A stretch of 6,884 bases of DNA from an uncultured bacterium (GCA_947074225.1 CAMTOX010000103.1:1-6884); one strand, 5' to 3'; positions 1 to 6,567 are shown, counted from the stretch's first letter. The notes: generated by a model from the letters alone, not told the origin. Numbers and translations are program-made.

Positions 1-591
1 ACAGTTGACACCCGAGAGAGTAAAAGCAATGCAGAACGATTAATACAAGATGAATATATTTCCGACAAGATAGACAAGGTGGAAAGTCGTCTTAAATTAC
101 GTTTCGAGAACCAAGACCATTGGGAAATTGTTAATGAGTCGCCATTGCAAAGCCAACGCTTATTTGGTAATATCATGCATGAATTACTGGAGCATATCAC
201 CACAAAGGAGGATATTGAACAGGCACTACATGAGTTTCTTTCGCAAGGAATCATTACCGAGAAAGAGGTTGAAACCTTACGCTCACAACTTCAAGAGTTC
301 TTCAAGATTCCCGAAACAGAAGATTGGTTCTCCGGTAACTACCGCGTGTTGCGCGAAGCAGAAATTATAACGCCGCAAGGAATGACCTACAGACCCGACC
401 GCGTTATGCTTCAAGGAGAACGAGTAGTGATTGTAGATTATAAGTTTGGTACACACGAGGAGAGTGTTTACCATAAACAAGTGTCTAACTATATGGAATT
501 GGTAAAGCAAATGGGATATCACCCAGAGGGATATATTTGCTATGCCATGTTGAATAAAGTAGAAAAAGTAGAGCCACACATAAAATTTTAA
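1..591 (+). CDS. C-terminal nuclease domain of a UvrD/AddA-type helicase-nuclease (5' partial)
   Basis: The frame is open from base 1 with no stop, so the gene begins before the window; the GTG at 79 is an internal valine codon, not a start. The visible 196 residues match a RecB-type PD-(D/E)XK nuclease domain. A histidine in the NIMHELLEHI helix (codon 60) is followed by the metal-binding Asp of YRPDRVM (codon 133), then Asp and Lys of VDYKFG (codons 146 and 148), then the Q-x3-Y helix (KQVSNYME). In the AddAB/RecBCD family this domain degrades DNA strands unwound by the helicase during double-strand break repair in the cytoplasm. No cysteine cluster like the AddB iron-sulphur site follows, which favours the AddA/UvrD-like subunit (inference). 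A stand-alone RecB-family nuclease cannot be excluded, because the helicase motifs lie outside the window. The partner subunit is not downstream, so it would have to lie upstream. Confidence 0.85.
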   Translation, partial: TVDTRESKSNAERLIQDEYISDKIDKVESRLKLRFENQDHWEIVNESPLQSQRLFGNIMHELLEHITTKEDIEQALHEFLSQGIITEKEVETLRSQLQEFFKIPETEDWFSGNYRVLREAEIITPQGMTYRPDRVMLQGERVVIVDYKFGTHEESVYHKQVSNYMELVKQMGYHPEGYICYAMLNKVEKVEPHIKF

Positions 592-636
592 ATGACTAAC
601 CTCTATTTGTTATCTTGAGAAATGGCAATGTATCTA

Positions 637-659
637 ATCTGATTCTTTTCTGAATAGAT
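637..659 (+). terminator. Weak hairpin after the nuclease gene, possible terminator
   Basis: ATCT-G-ATTC (637-645) pairs with GAATAGAT (652-659): 8 base pairs with one bulged G and a 6-base loop, 45 bases after the stop codon. It is AT-rich and has no T-tract after it, so it is a poor intrinsic terminator. The rest of the 189-base gap before the M23 gene shows no full TAnnTTTG promoter box; the closest is TATCTTGA near 611. Confidence 0.2.
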
Positions 660-780
660 ACCACCCAAGTTTCTTTCTCTTTACTCAAAGAATCGAGCAA
701 AGCAACATTCAAGACTCATATAAGAGCTATTATTAAAACACCGAAATAATTACATTCTCACCCATACCCCATCATTAAGA

Positions 781-1983
781 ATGAAAAGAGTTATTTATTT
801 ATTCAGCCTTCTTTTATTAATAGGCTGTGGCAACAAACCAGAGAAAGCCGTTGTTGCCGAAGTTGAACCCGTAGTGATTGAGCCGCGCATAGAATTTGGC
901 TTCCCCGTCGATAGTTTAACCCGTATAGAGGGTACCATTCAGAATGGCCAAAGTTTGGGTACTCTGTTTAACACCTTAGGTGCGAACCGTCAAAGCATCC
1001 ATCAGTTAAGCACCATTCACGATACAATTTTCAACGTACGAAATCTACGTGCCAACAAACCATACTATGCCTACTATAGTAACGATTCGCTGGCTATATT
1101 ACATCATTTTGTTTACATTGAGTCGCCAATAGAATATGTGGTCTTTACCCTACCCGACTCATTGCGTGCTTACCGTGGTAAGAAAGAGGTACGCAGTGAG
1201 CTACGCACCGCTCAGGCCACTATAAACTCCTCGTTATGGAATGCTGTGGTTGGAGCAGGTTTAGACATACAATTGGCTTTAAAACTTTCCGACATCTATG
1301 CATGGAACATCGACTTTTTCGGTCTTCAAGCTAAGGACTCCTTCACCATATATTACGAAGAGCTCTTTGTAGATTCTCAATCTGTAGGTATAGGTAACAT
1401 TCATGCTGCCATATTCACTCATGCCGGTAAACCTTACCATGCCTACTATTATGCTTACGATAACAAACAAGGCTATTGGGACGAGCAAGGCAATAGCTTA
1501 AAGAAAGCATTCTTAAAAGCGCCATTGCAGTTCTCGCGCATCTCTTCGCATTTTAGCTATTCCCGTAAGCATCCGGTACATAAAACCGTTCGTGCGCACA
1601 CCGGTATAGACTATGCCGCTCCTGCCGGCACTCCGGTAATGAGTATTGGCGATGGTGTTGTAACCGAACGCGCCTATAAAGGTGGAGGTGGTAATACCGT
1701 GAAGGTAAAGCACAATGGTACCTACACCACTGCTTATTTGCATCTTTCTAAATTCGGACCCGGCATAACTGTGGGAACTCACGTAAAACAGGGTCAAGTA
1801 ATTGGTTATGTAGGCAGTACAGGCACTAGCACCGGTGCCCACTTGGATTTTAGAGTGTGGCAAAACGGACAACCCATAAACCCACTAAAATTAGAGTCGC
1901 CACCGGTTGAACCCATACCTGAAATAGAACAACAGGCATTTGATTCGGTGAGACAAGAGCTACACCAACGTTTATTGCAATAA
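781..1983 (+). CDS. M23 family metallopeptidase, lipoprotein, MepM/Csd3-like
   Basis: This is a probable zinc endopeptidase of 400 residues that cuts peptidoglycan cross-links in the periplasm. The start at 781 gives a lipoprotein signal: positively charged MKR, a hydrophobic core, and the lipobox LIGC with the acylated Cys at residue 16. The residues after Cys (GNKPEK) are not the acidic run of Bacteroidota surface-export signals, so retention facing the periplasm is likely (inference). Residues about 50-230 resemble the N-terminal regulatory domains of MepM/Csd3 proteins, followed by the typical linker SLKKAFLKAPLQFSRIS. The M23 domain follows: H273-x3-D277 in HTGIDYAAPAGTPV, a conserved His in YLHLSKF (H321), and STGAHLDFRVW (H354, D356). 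The usual last motif is HxH; here the second His, normally a zinc ligand, is Asp. Whether the enzyme is active is therefore open, although Asp can bind zinc. The gene has its own terminator and no Shine-Dalgarno sequence. Confidence 0.93.
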   Translation: MKRVIYLFSLLLLIGCGNKPEKAVVAEVEPVVIEPRIEFGFPVDSLTRIEGTIQNGQSLGTLFNTLGANRQSIHQLSTIHDTIFNVRNLRANKPYYAYYSNDSLAILHHFVYIESPIEYVVFTLPDSLRAYRGKKEVRSELRTAQATINSSLWNAVVGAGLDIQLALKLSDIYAWNIDFFGLQAKDSFTIYYEELFVDSQSVGIGNIHAAIFTHAGKPYHAYYYAYDNKQGYWDEQGNSLKKAFLKAPLQFSRISSHFSYSRKHPVHKTVRAHTGIDYAAPAGTPVMSIGDGVVTERAYKGGGGNTVKVKHNGTYTTAYLHLSKFGPGITVGTHVKQGQVIGYVGSTGTSTGAHLDFRVWQNGQPINPLKLESPPVEPIPEIEQQAFDSVRQELHQRLLQ

Positions 1984-1994
1984 TATAACATGAA

Positions 1995-2033
1995 ATGACA
2001 CGCACACTTCTATTATCGAAGTGCGCGTGTCAT
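1995..2033 (+). terminator. Intrinsic terminator of the M23 peptidase gene
   Basis: ATGACACGCACACTTC (1995-2010) pairs with GAAGTGCGCGTGTCAT (2018-2033): 15 of 16 positions pair, with one A-C mismatch (2004/2024), and the loop is 7 bases. It begins 11 bases after the stop codon and is followed by CTTTTAA. This is the most GC-rich hairpin in the window and a strong rightward terminator. Confidence 0.9.
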
Positions 2034-2215
2034 CTTTTAATTGACTATTAAATACACTAGACTGTAATACCTCAAATGGCTCCACTCTATTTAAGAAATA
2101 ACATCTATTGTTATTATTATAAACACTATTGTTCATAGATACGTTAAGCGTGAGAATATACCATTTATATTCATTTAAAAGTCAAATAGCCTACAAAGAG
2201 GGTGCAATGAGGGAA

Positions 2216-2264
2216 TAAATAGAGACCAAAATCGGATATAGGATCCCGCTTTGGTCCCTATTTA
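2216..2264. repeat. Long imperfect hairpin in intergenic region
   Basis: AAATAGAGACCAAA (2217-2230) pairs with TTTGGTCCCTATTT (2250-2263) with one mismatch, and a T-A pair (2216/2264) extends the stem. Inside it, CGG-AT (2233-2237) can pair with AT-C-CCG (2243-2248), which closes most of the 19-base loop. There is no T-tract after either arm, so it does not look like an intrinsic terminator. It may be part of a structured RNA, a binding site, or a small palindromic repeat. Confidence 0.5.
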
Positions 2265-2340
2265 ATCACTTTATGCTGACACTTTGTAAGCAATATAGAG
2301 GCTTATTATTAAATACTTTTGTTAAACAATTACAGATAAA

Positions 2341-2365
2341 TATGCATAATGAATCTATATGCATA
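2341..2365. repeat. Pair of TATGCATA palindromes
   Basis: The self-complementary octamer TATGCATA occurs at 2341-2348 and again at 2358-2365, 17 bases apart from start to start. The two copies could bind a protein as paired sites or pair with each other as an 8-bp stem with a 9-base loop. No gene lies close by. Confidence 0.3.
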
Positions 2366-2476
2366 CGCTCTTAACAAATCAATAGAGTGTACAAACTAAT
2401 TATCTACTTATAAAATGAAATAATGGTATAGCCAACATAAAGTGCTCTTTCTGACTTAAAACATACTATTTAGCCT

Positions 2477-2518
2477 AAAAAGATCATGCTTGAAAAATAA
2501 TTTCACAAGCATAGATCT
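2477..2518 (-). terminator. Terminator-like hairpin pointing to the minus strand
   Basis: AGATCATGCTTG (2481-2492) pairs with CAAGCATAGATCT (2506-2518): 12 base pairs with a single bulged A at 2513. The loop of 13 bases can tighten further (GAAA with TTTC). On the minus strand the hairpin is followed at once by TTTT (complement of 2477-2480), the order expected of an intrinsic terminator for leftward transcription. On the + strand no T-run follows. No minus-strand gene is visible to its right, so its customer, if any, would be an unseen small RNA. Confidence 0.45.
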
Positions 2519-2687
2519 CGAATAGCCCATTAAGAAATATACTCTATTAGAACTAATAAAAACCATAGCGATGCGCTTACGTAATGTAAGTCAAAGAATT
2601 AATTTTAGATTTTCTTAAAAAGCAAGATTTATATATCTAATTATTTAAACTAAAAAATAACTTTCTCTAGTGGAATTGTCAATGATA

Positions 2688-2709
2688 AAAAATCATTATA
2701 ATAATTTTT
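2688..2709. promoter_or_regulatory. 22-bp near-palindrome overlapping a -33 box, possible operator
   Basis: The two 11-base halves around the centre between 2698 and 2699 pair at 10 of 11 positions; only C2694/A2703 fails. Its right end (TTT 2707-2709) is part of the -33 element of the mannosyltransferase promoter. A second, overlapping inverted repeat is AATGAT (2681-2686) with ATCATT (2692-2697). A regulator bound here would cover the promoter. It is nearly all A and T, so chance symmetry or an UP-like element is also possible. Confidence 0.35.
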
Positions 2710-2736
2710 GAGTTTAGTATAATTTGATTACATTTG
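2707..2736 (+). promoter_or_regulatory. Bacteroidota-type promoter for the mannosyltransferase gene
   Basis: TTTG (2707-2710) and TACATTTG (2729-2736) match the -33 TTTG and -7 TAnnTTTG consensus of the main Bacteroidota sigma factor, with an 18-base spacer. Transcription would start near 2741-2746, giving a leader of roughly 30 bases before the ATG at 2773. Confidence 0.7.
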
Positions 2737-2772
2737 TCTGAAAATAATAGCATACCGAAAATAAATACCATT

Positions 2773-3522
2773 ATGTCCGATTCCATAGTTATCATCCCCA
2801 CTTACAACGAGAAGGAGAATATAGAGAGCATTATCCGTGCTGTATTTAATTTACCTAAAGCATTCCACATCTTAATCATCGACGATGGTTCTCCCGATGG
2901 CACAGCAACAATTGTTAAGGGTCTTCAGAGCGAATTCCCTGAGTCATTACATCTTGTGGAACGAAGTGGTAAGTTAGGTTTAGGCACAGCTTATATAGCT
3001 GGTTTTAAATGGTTATTAGATCGTGACTATAGCTATGCTTTTGAGATGGATGCCGATTTCTCACATCCAGTACCAAAGCTATTAGAGCTCTACGATGCTT
3101 GTGCCATTCATGGTGCCGATATGTCTATTGGTTCGAGGTATGTGAATAATGTGGTGAATGTGGTGAACTGGCCTATGGGACGCGTTATGATGTCGTTCTT
3201 TGCCTCTAAATATGTGCAATTCGTTACCGGTCTAAAAGTGGCCGATACCACTGCCGGTTTTGTATGTTACAAACGTGAGGTATTGCAAACCATAGAGTTG
3301 GAGAAGATACGTTTTAAAGGATATGCTTTCCAAATAGAAATGAAATTTACTGCCTACAAGTGTGGATTTACCCTCAAAGAGGTTCCTATTGTGTTTGTAA
3401 ACAGAGAGTTAGGAACATCTAAAATGAGCGGTGGCATATTTAGCGAAGCACTATTTGGCGTTATTCAGTTAAAAATGAGTAGTTGGTTCCGTAAATATCC
3501 AAAGAAGAAAAATATCGGTTGA
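2773..3522 (+). CDS. Polyprenol-phosphate mannosyltransferase (Dpm1-like, GT2)
   Basis: This 249-residue GT-A fold transferase probably moves mannose, or a related sugar, from a nucleotide sugar to polyprenyl phosphate at the inner face of the membrane, making a lipid-linked donor for later glycosylation. Seen in order: IVIIPTYNEKENI at the N-terminus, DDGSPDGT (37-44), the metal-binding DAD motif in MDADFSHP (D93, D95), GSRYV, DTTAGFVCYKREVL, and the family's C-terminal FVNRELGTSKMSGGIF. There are no C-terminal membrane helices, as in short Dpm1-type enzymes. The ATG at 2773 is chosen because the conserved sequence begins right after it (MSDSIVIIP). The TTG at 2734, 13 codons earlier, lies inside the -7 promoter box and would precede the transcript. 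The true sugar and lipid are inferred from the family. The gene has its own promoter and terminator. Confidence 0.9.
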   Translation: MSDSIVIIPTYNEKENIESIIRAVFNLPKAFHILIIDDGSPDGTATIVKGLQSEFPESLHLVERSGKLGLGTAYIAGFKWLLDRDYSYAFEMDADFSHPVPKLLELYDACAIHGADMSIGSRYVNNVVNVVNWPMGRVMMSFFASKYVQFVTGLKVADTTAGFVCYKREVLQTIELEKIRFKGYAFQIEMKFTAYKCGFTLKEVPIVFVNRELGTSKMSGGIFSEALFGVIQLKMSSWFRKYPKKKNIG

Positions 3523-3541
3523 TATAAAATAGGAAATAATT

Positions 3542-3582
3542 ATAAGTGGCTAACATCAATTGGGATGTTTGCCACTTATTTT
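3542..3582 (+). terminator. Intrinsic terminator of the mannosyltransferase gene
   Basis: ATAAGTGGC-T-AACATC (3542-3557) pairs with GATGTT-T-GCCACTTAT (3564-3579): 15 pairs with one T-T mismatch (3551/3570) and a 6-base loop (AATTGG). A run TTTT (3579-3582) follows. It starts 19 bases after the stop codon and separates this gene from prfB. No consensus TAnnTTTG box is seen between it and prfB. Confidence 0.88.
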
Positions 3583-3649
3583 GGTATAAAAGTAGTAGAA
3601 GTATAACAGATAAAAACGATACAATAAATTAGTCTATTAAATAAACAGT

Positions 3650-4768
3650 ATGATTACTTCAGATCAAATAAAAGAGATTCAAGAACGTGTAGAGGCACTC
3701 TATCGCTATTTAGATATAGAGTCGCGATTGGTGCAATTGGAAGAGGAAGAGTTGAAAACTCATGCTCCCGATTTTTGGAACGATCAGAAGCGTGCCGAGG
3801 AGCAGATGAAAAAAGTAAAGGGAATAAAATTCTGGATTAATGGCTATAATAGTGTTAAGGGAGCCGCCGAAGAGTTAGTGATCGCAGCCGATTTCTTTAA
3901 AGAAGAAGCCATTACAGAAAAAGAACTCAATGAAGCTTACACACATGCCATTACACTGATAGAGGATCTTGAAATGCGCAACATGCTACGTCGTGAAGAG
4001 GATAAGTTGGGGGCTGTGATAAAGATTGTTGCTGGTGCAGGAGGTACTGAAGCACAAGATTGGGCAGAGATGCTTATGCGTATGTATATGCGCTATTGCG
4101 AGAAACAAGGTTATAAAGTTGAAATATCTAACATCTTAGATGGTGATGAGGCGGGTATTAAATCTATTACCTTCCAAGTAGATGGCGAATATGCCTATGG
4201 CTTCTTAAAGAGTGAAAATGGTGTACACCGTTTGGTACGTGTGTCGCCATACAATGCTCAAGGAAAACGTATGACCTCATTCTCTTCGGTATTCGTTGTG
4301 CCTTTGGTAGACGATACTATTGAGATTGAGATTGCACAAGCCAATATCTCATGGGATACCTTCCGCTCGAGTGGTGCTGGTGGACAGAACGTAAATAAGG
4401 TTGAGTCGGGAGTACGTCTTCACTATAAATTTATTAACCCGGTAACAGAACAACCCGATGAGATTGTGATTGAAAATACCGAGAGTCGCGACCAACCAAA
4501 AAATAAAGAGAATGCATTACGCTTATTAAAATCGCAACTCTATGAGTTGGAATTAGAAAAACGTCGTGCTGAAACAGCTAAAATTGAGGCCGGAAAGAAG
4601 AAGATTGAGTGGGGATCGCAAATTCGCTCTTATGTCTTTGACGACCGACGTGTAAAAGATCATAGAACAGACTATCAAACTTCTAACGTTAATGCCGTTA
4701 TGGATGGTGATATTGACGAATTCATTAAAACCTATTTAATGGAATTTGGAGGCGAAGAGAAAGCTTAA
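3650..4768 (+). CDS. prfB: Peptide chain release factor 2
   Basis: RF2 ends translation at UGA and UAA by triggering hydrolysis of peptidyl-tRNA on the ribosome. The 372 residues match the usual length. An N-terminal helical domain is followed by GAGGTEAQDWAEMLMRMYMR. The stop-codon reading loop is VHRLVRVSPYNAQGKRMTSF, with the tripeptide at 199-201 being SPY rather than the SPF of E. coli. The catalytic GGQ lies at 244-246 in SSGAGGQNVNKVESG, and the C-terminal part has KKIEWGSQIRSYVFDD and VKDHRT. The frame is continuous. At the point where many bacteria place the autoregulatory CTT-TGA-C frameshift, this gene reads TAT-TTA-GAT (YLD, codons 20-22), so the level-sensing frameshift is absent. 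The start ATG at 3650 has an A-rich upstream and no Shine-Dalgarno sequence. The terminator in front suggests its own promoter, which I could not place. Confidence 0.97.
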   Translation: MITSDQIKEIQERVEALYRYLDIESRLVQLEEEELKTHAPDFWNDQKRAEEQMKKVKGIKFWINGYNSVKGAAEELVIAADFFKEEAITEKELNEAYTHAITLIEDLEMRNMLRREEDKLGAVIKIVAGAGGTEAQDWAEMLMRMYMRYCEKQGYKVEISNILDGDEAGIKSITFQVDGEYAYGFLKSENGVHRLVRVSPYNAQGKRMTSFSSVFVVPLVDDTIEIEIAQANISWDTFRSSGAGGQNVNKVESGVRLHYKFINPVTEQPDEIVIENTESRDQPKNKENALRLLKSQLYELELEKRRAETAKIEAGKKKIEWGSQIRSYVFDDRRVKDHRTDYQTSNVNAVMDGDIDEFIKTYLMEFGGEEKA

Positions 4769-4779
4769 GAGCATTTCTA

Positions 4780-4806
4780 TTAACAGAACTCTATACATTC
4801 TGTTAA
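4780..4806 (+). terminator. Hairpin 11 bases after prfB, possible weak terminator
   Basis: TTAACAGAA (4780-4788) pairs perfectly with TTCTGTTAA (4798-4806) around a 9-base loop. The position just after the prfB stop codon suits a terminator, but the stem is AT-rich and no T-tract follows, so its strength is doubtful. Confidence 0.35.
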
Positions 4807-5023
4807 GACAACAAATGAGCTATTTGCAAAGAGACGAGATATTTAGTAATTGTATTTCAGTGTATAGAGAACTATATCAGAATAAAACAATTGCTAAATC
4901 TCTTAACTCAACATTCCGGGTTAAAGAGTAGATAAACTATTAGAGCACCACATACCTAATGGGCTATACGAAAGCGTCATAATAGATTGTGGAATTTTAT
5001 AGTTTTTCTTTAACAAGGTGGTC

Positions 5024-5046
5024 ATTATAAAATAGACTTTTATAAT
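5024..5046. repeat. AT-only inverted repeat, 9-bp stem
   Basis: ATTATAAAA (5024-5032) and TTTTATAAT (5038-5046) form a perfect 9-bp stem with a 5-base loop (TAGAC), followed by TTTC. It could act as a weak terminator or be chance symmetry in AT-rich DNA. Confidence 0.3.
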
Positions 5047-5443
5047 TTTCCATTTAAAACGCTATTAAACAAGAGTCTATTCGTGTAGTTATTTAATATA
5101 CGATTGATTATTGCCAAAATTTAGAGTTTAAAATGCCTCCAGTCATTCAAATAGAGTTAGGGAGTTAATTATAATTGTGCAATAAATCACCTTCATTGAC
5201 GTTGAATATTAAATAGTTCATTGTTTCTATTATTTAGCTATTAAATAAGATACTAAAAACATTTTTATAGAATAGGAGTTACCTAAGAGTTGAATATAGA
5301 AGTTCAGTTATTATGGTTATTATCTATTTAAGTATGAAAGTTACCTTTCTTCTTTAGAGATATTATTTTACTAGCATCTCTTACTCATATCGTTTTATTT
5401 ATCTTATATTTAAAGTTCCTATCATACAATAAATGAGATTTTC

Positions 5444-6319
5444 ATGCGAAAACAAATCATTTTCATAGTAAATCCACATTCAGGCACATGGGGTAAAACC
5501 AATTGGATAGCCATGGCCACGCGTATGTTGGCAACAGAATATGATTTAGAATTTAAATATACCACTCATAAGGGTCATGCCCATTCGCTTGCAAAAGCAG
5601 CTGCCGAATCTGGTGCCACCACAGTGGTTGCCGTTGGTGGCGATGGTACCGTAAATGAGATTGCCAGCGCTTTAGTACATACCAATACCGCTTTAGGGAT
5701 ACTTCCTTTAGGTTCCGGAAATGGTTTGGCCCGCGACTTAGGCATCTCTACTTTACTACCATTCAACGCCTTAGAAACCATTAAACGAAAGAAAGTGCTA
5801 AATATTGACTATGGCACCGCCAATGGTACTCCCTTTTTTTGCACCTGTGGCATAGGTTTCGATGCCCACATTAGCCATCTCTTTGCCGATAAATCAAAGC
5901 GTGGTTTTATAAACTACCTGCGATTAACCATTCGTGAATATTTTAAATATAAGCCCAAAGAGTATCTTTTAAAATACGATGGTAAGAGCATTACTCAGAA
6001 AGCTTTTGTAATAAATATTGCCAACATTCAACAGTTAGGAAATAATGCCTACATTGCACCAAAGGCCGATTTTCAAGATGGCCTTCTCAATGTTACTATT
6101 GTGCATCCCTTTGGTTTCTTTGGCGCTTTAAGATTGGGAGCTACCCTATTTCTAAAGCAGATAGACAAGGTGAGATATGTAGAGACATTTACCTGTTCTG
6201 AAATAGAATTGGTATTACCGCCAAACACCCCTTTTCATTTTGATGGTGAGGCTTCTGGCGTGTCGAGAAATATTCTTATTAAAGCTATACCACTTGGATT
6301 AAAAGTTATAGTACCTTAA
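5444..6319 (+). CDS. YegS/BmrU-type lipid kinase (diacylglycerol kinase family)
   Basis: This cytoplasmic, membrane-associated enzyme of 291 residues transfers phosphate from ATP to a lipid hydroxyl. In the family the substrates are diacylglycerol, sphingosine-like bases or related lipids; which applies here cannot be told. Seen: the N-terminal strand IIFIVNPHSGT, the nucleotide-binding GGDGTVNE (from residue 65, D67), GILPLGSGNGLARDLGI (GSGN at 90-93), GIGFDAHISHLF in the second domain, YIAPKADFQDGLLNVTIV, and the C-terminal catalytic FHFDGEASG (DGE at 267-269). The length and motif order are complete, so the enzyme should be active. The ATG at 5444 is chosen because MRKQIIFIVNP opens the domain directly. 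Upstream lies a 675-base gap, so it is probably transcribed alone. Bacteroidota make sphingolipids, so a role in that lipid turnover is possible, but that is inference. Confidence 0.93.
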   Translation: MRKQIIFIVNPHSGTWGKTNWIAMATRMLATEYDLEFKYTTHKGHAHSLAKAAAESGATTVVAVGGDGTVNEIASALVHTNTALGILPLGSGNGLARDLGISTLLPFNALETIKRKKVLNIDYGTANGTPFFCTCGIGFDAHISHLFADKSKRGFINYLRLTIREYFKYKPKEYLLKYDGKSITQKAFVINIANIQQLGNNAYIAPKADFQDGLLNVTIVHPFGFFGALRLGATLFLKQIDKVRYVETFTCSEIELVLPPNTPFHFDGEASGVSRNILIKAIPLGLKVIVP

Positions 6320-6559
6320 AATTTCCCTTCAAAAAGTTAGAACAAAGAGTAGAACTAAATCTACTTATCTTTTAAAAGTTACTTTTCTCTATGTTTATTA
6401 TAACATAGAGCATAAGGTAATAATTGCATCATTATCAATATTTTTCTACCTCTTTCATATATTTCAATATATAAATCTAAAAAAATAATTTAATGTGTAG
6501 ATTAAACCTAAGATGGCCTAACCTACTCTAACGACTATAAAATGGTAATAGGATTTTAT
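6320..6559. other. AT-rich spacer between the lipid kinase and the next promoter
   Basis: No gene is recognised on either strand. The stretch holds the hairpin at 6387-6410, a 10-bp palindrome CTTTTAAAAG (6369-6378), and AT-rich sequence leading to the promoter-like box at 6560. Confidence 0.5.
6387..6410 (+). terminator. Hairpin downstream of the lipid kinase, probable terminator
   Basis: CTCTATGTT (6387-6395) pairs perfectly with AACATAGAG (6402-6410) around a 6-base loop, about 67 bases after the stop codon. No T-run follows, so termination here is plausible but not certain. Confidence 0.45.
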
Positions 6560-6567
6560 TATCTTTG
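6560..6567 (+). promoter_or_regulatory. Bacteroidota -7 promoter box TATCTTTG
   Basis: TATCTTTG matches the TAnnTTTG consensus exactly and is followed by TTGCC, as is common near transcription starts in this phylum. A TTTG -33 element is not seen at the expected distance (the place holds TATAAAATGG). Transcription would start near 6572-6576, about 30 bases before the ATG at 6606. Confidence 0.55.

Larger units (their letters stand above)
2040..2706. other. AT-rich intergenic region without a recognised gene
   Basis: No reading frame on either strand looks like a protein, and no tRNA or familiar RNA is seen. The region holds at least three hairpins, listed separately (2216-2264, 2341-2365 and 2481-2518). 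A match to the -7 box, TACTTTTG, lies at 2314-2321, but the nearest upstream TTTG (2283-2286) is 27 bases away, too far for a normal -33 element, and no gene follows it. The stretch could hold small RNAs, a long regulatory region, or remains of a lost gene; the sequence alone does not decide. Confidence 0.6.
4769..5443. other. AT-rich intergenic region without a recognised gene
   Basis: Between prfB and the lipid kinase I see no convincing gene or RNA on either strand, and no full TAnnTTTG promoter box; the nearest are TACCTTTC (5342-5349) and TATATTTA (5405-5412). Present are weak AT-rich hairpins (4780-4806 and 5024-5046, listed separately), CTCTTAAC (4900-4907) facing GTTAAAGAG (4920-4928) with one bulge, an 8-bp inverted repeat AATAGACT/AGTCTATT (5031-5038, 5074-5081), and a direct repeat AGTTACCT (5277-5284, 5339-5346). 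None has a clear role. Confidence 0.55.

Noticed and set aside
1513..1872. 119-codon minus-strand frame opposite the M23 peptidase domain
   Set aside because: It is a shadow of the conserved peptidase domain on the other strand, with no domain character of its own.
2314..2321. TACTTTTG as a promoter box
   Set aside because: It matches TAnnTTTG, but the upstream TTTG is 27 bases away and no gene follows for 450 bases; such matches are expected in AT-rich DNA.
4746..4931. 61-codon + strand frame beginning in the end of prfB
   Set aside because: It starts at a TTG inside the prfB coding sequence in another frame, shows no recognisable domain, and runs through AT-rich spacer and the post-prfB hairpin. 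It is most likely chance.
5834..5840. Run of seven T inside the lipid kinase as a slippage or frameshift site
   Set aside because: The frame reads through correctly into conserved family sequence (CGIGFDA), so there is no sign of a frameshift.
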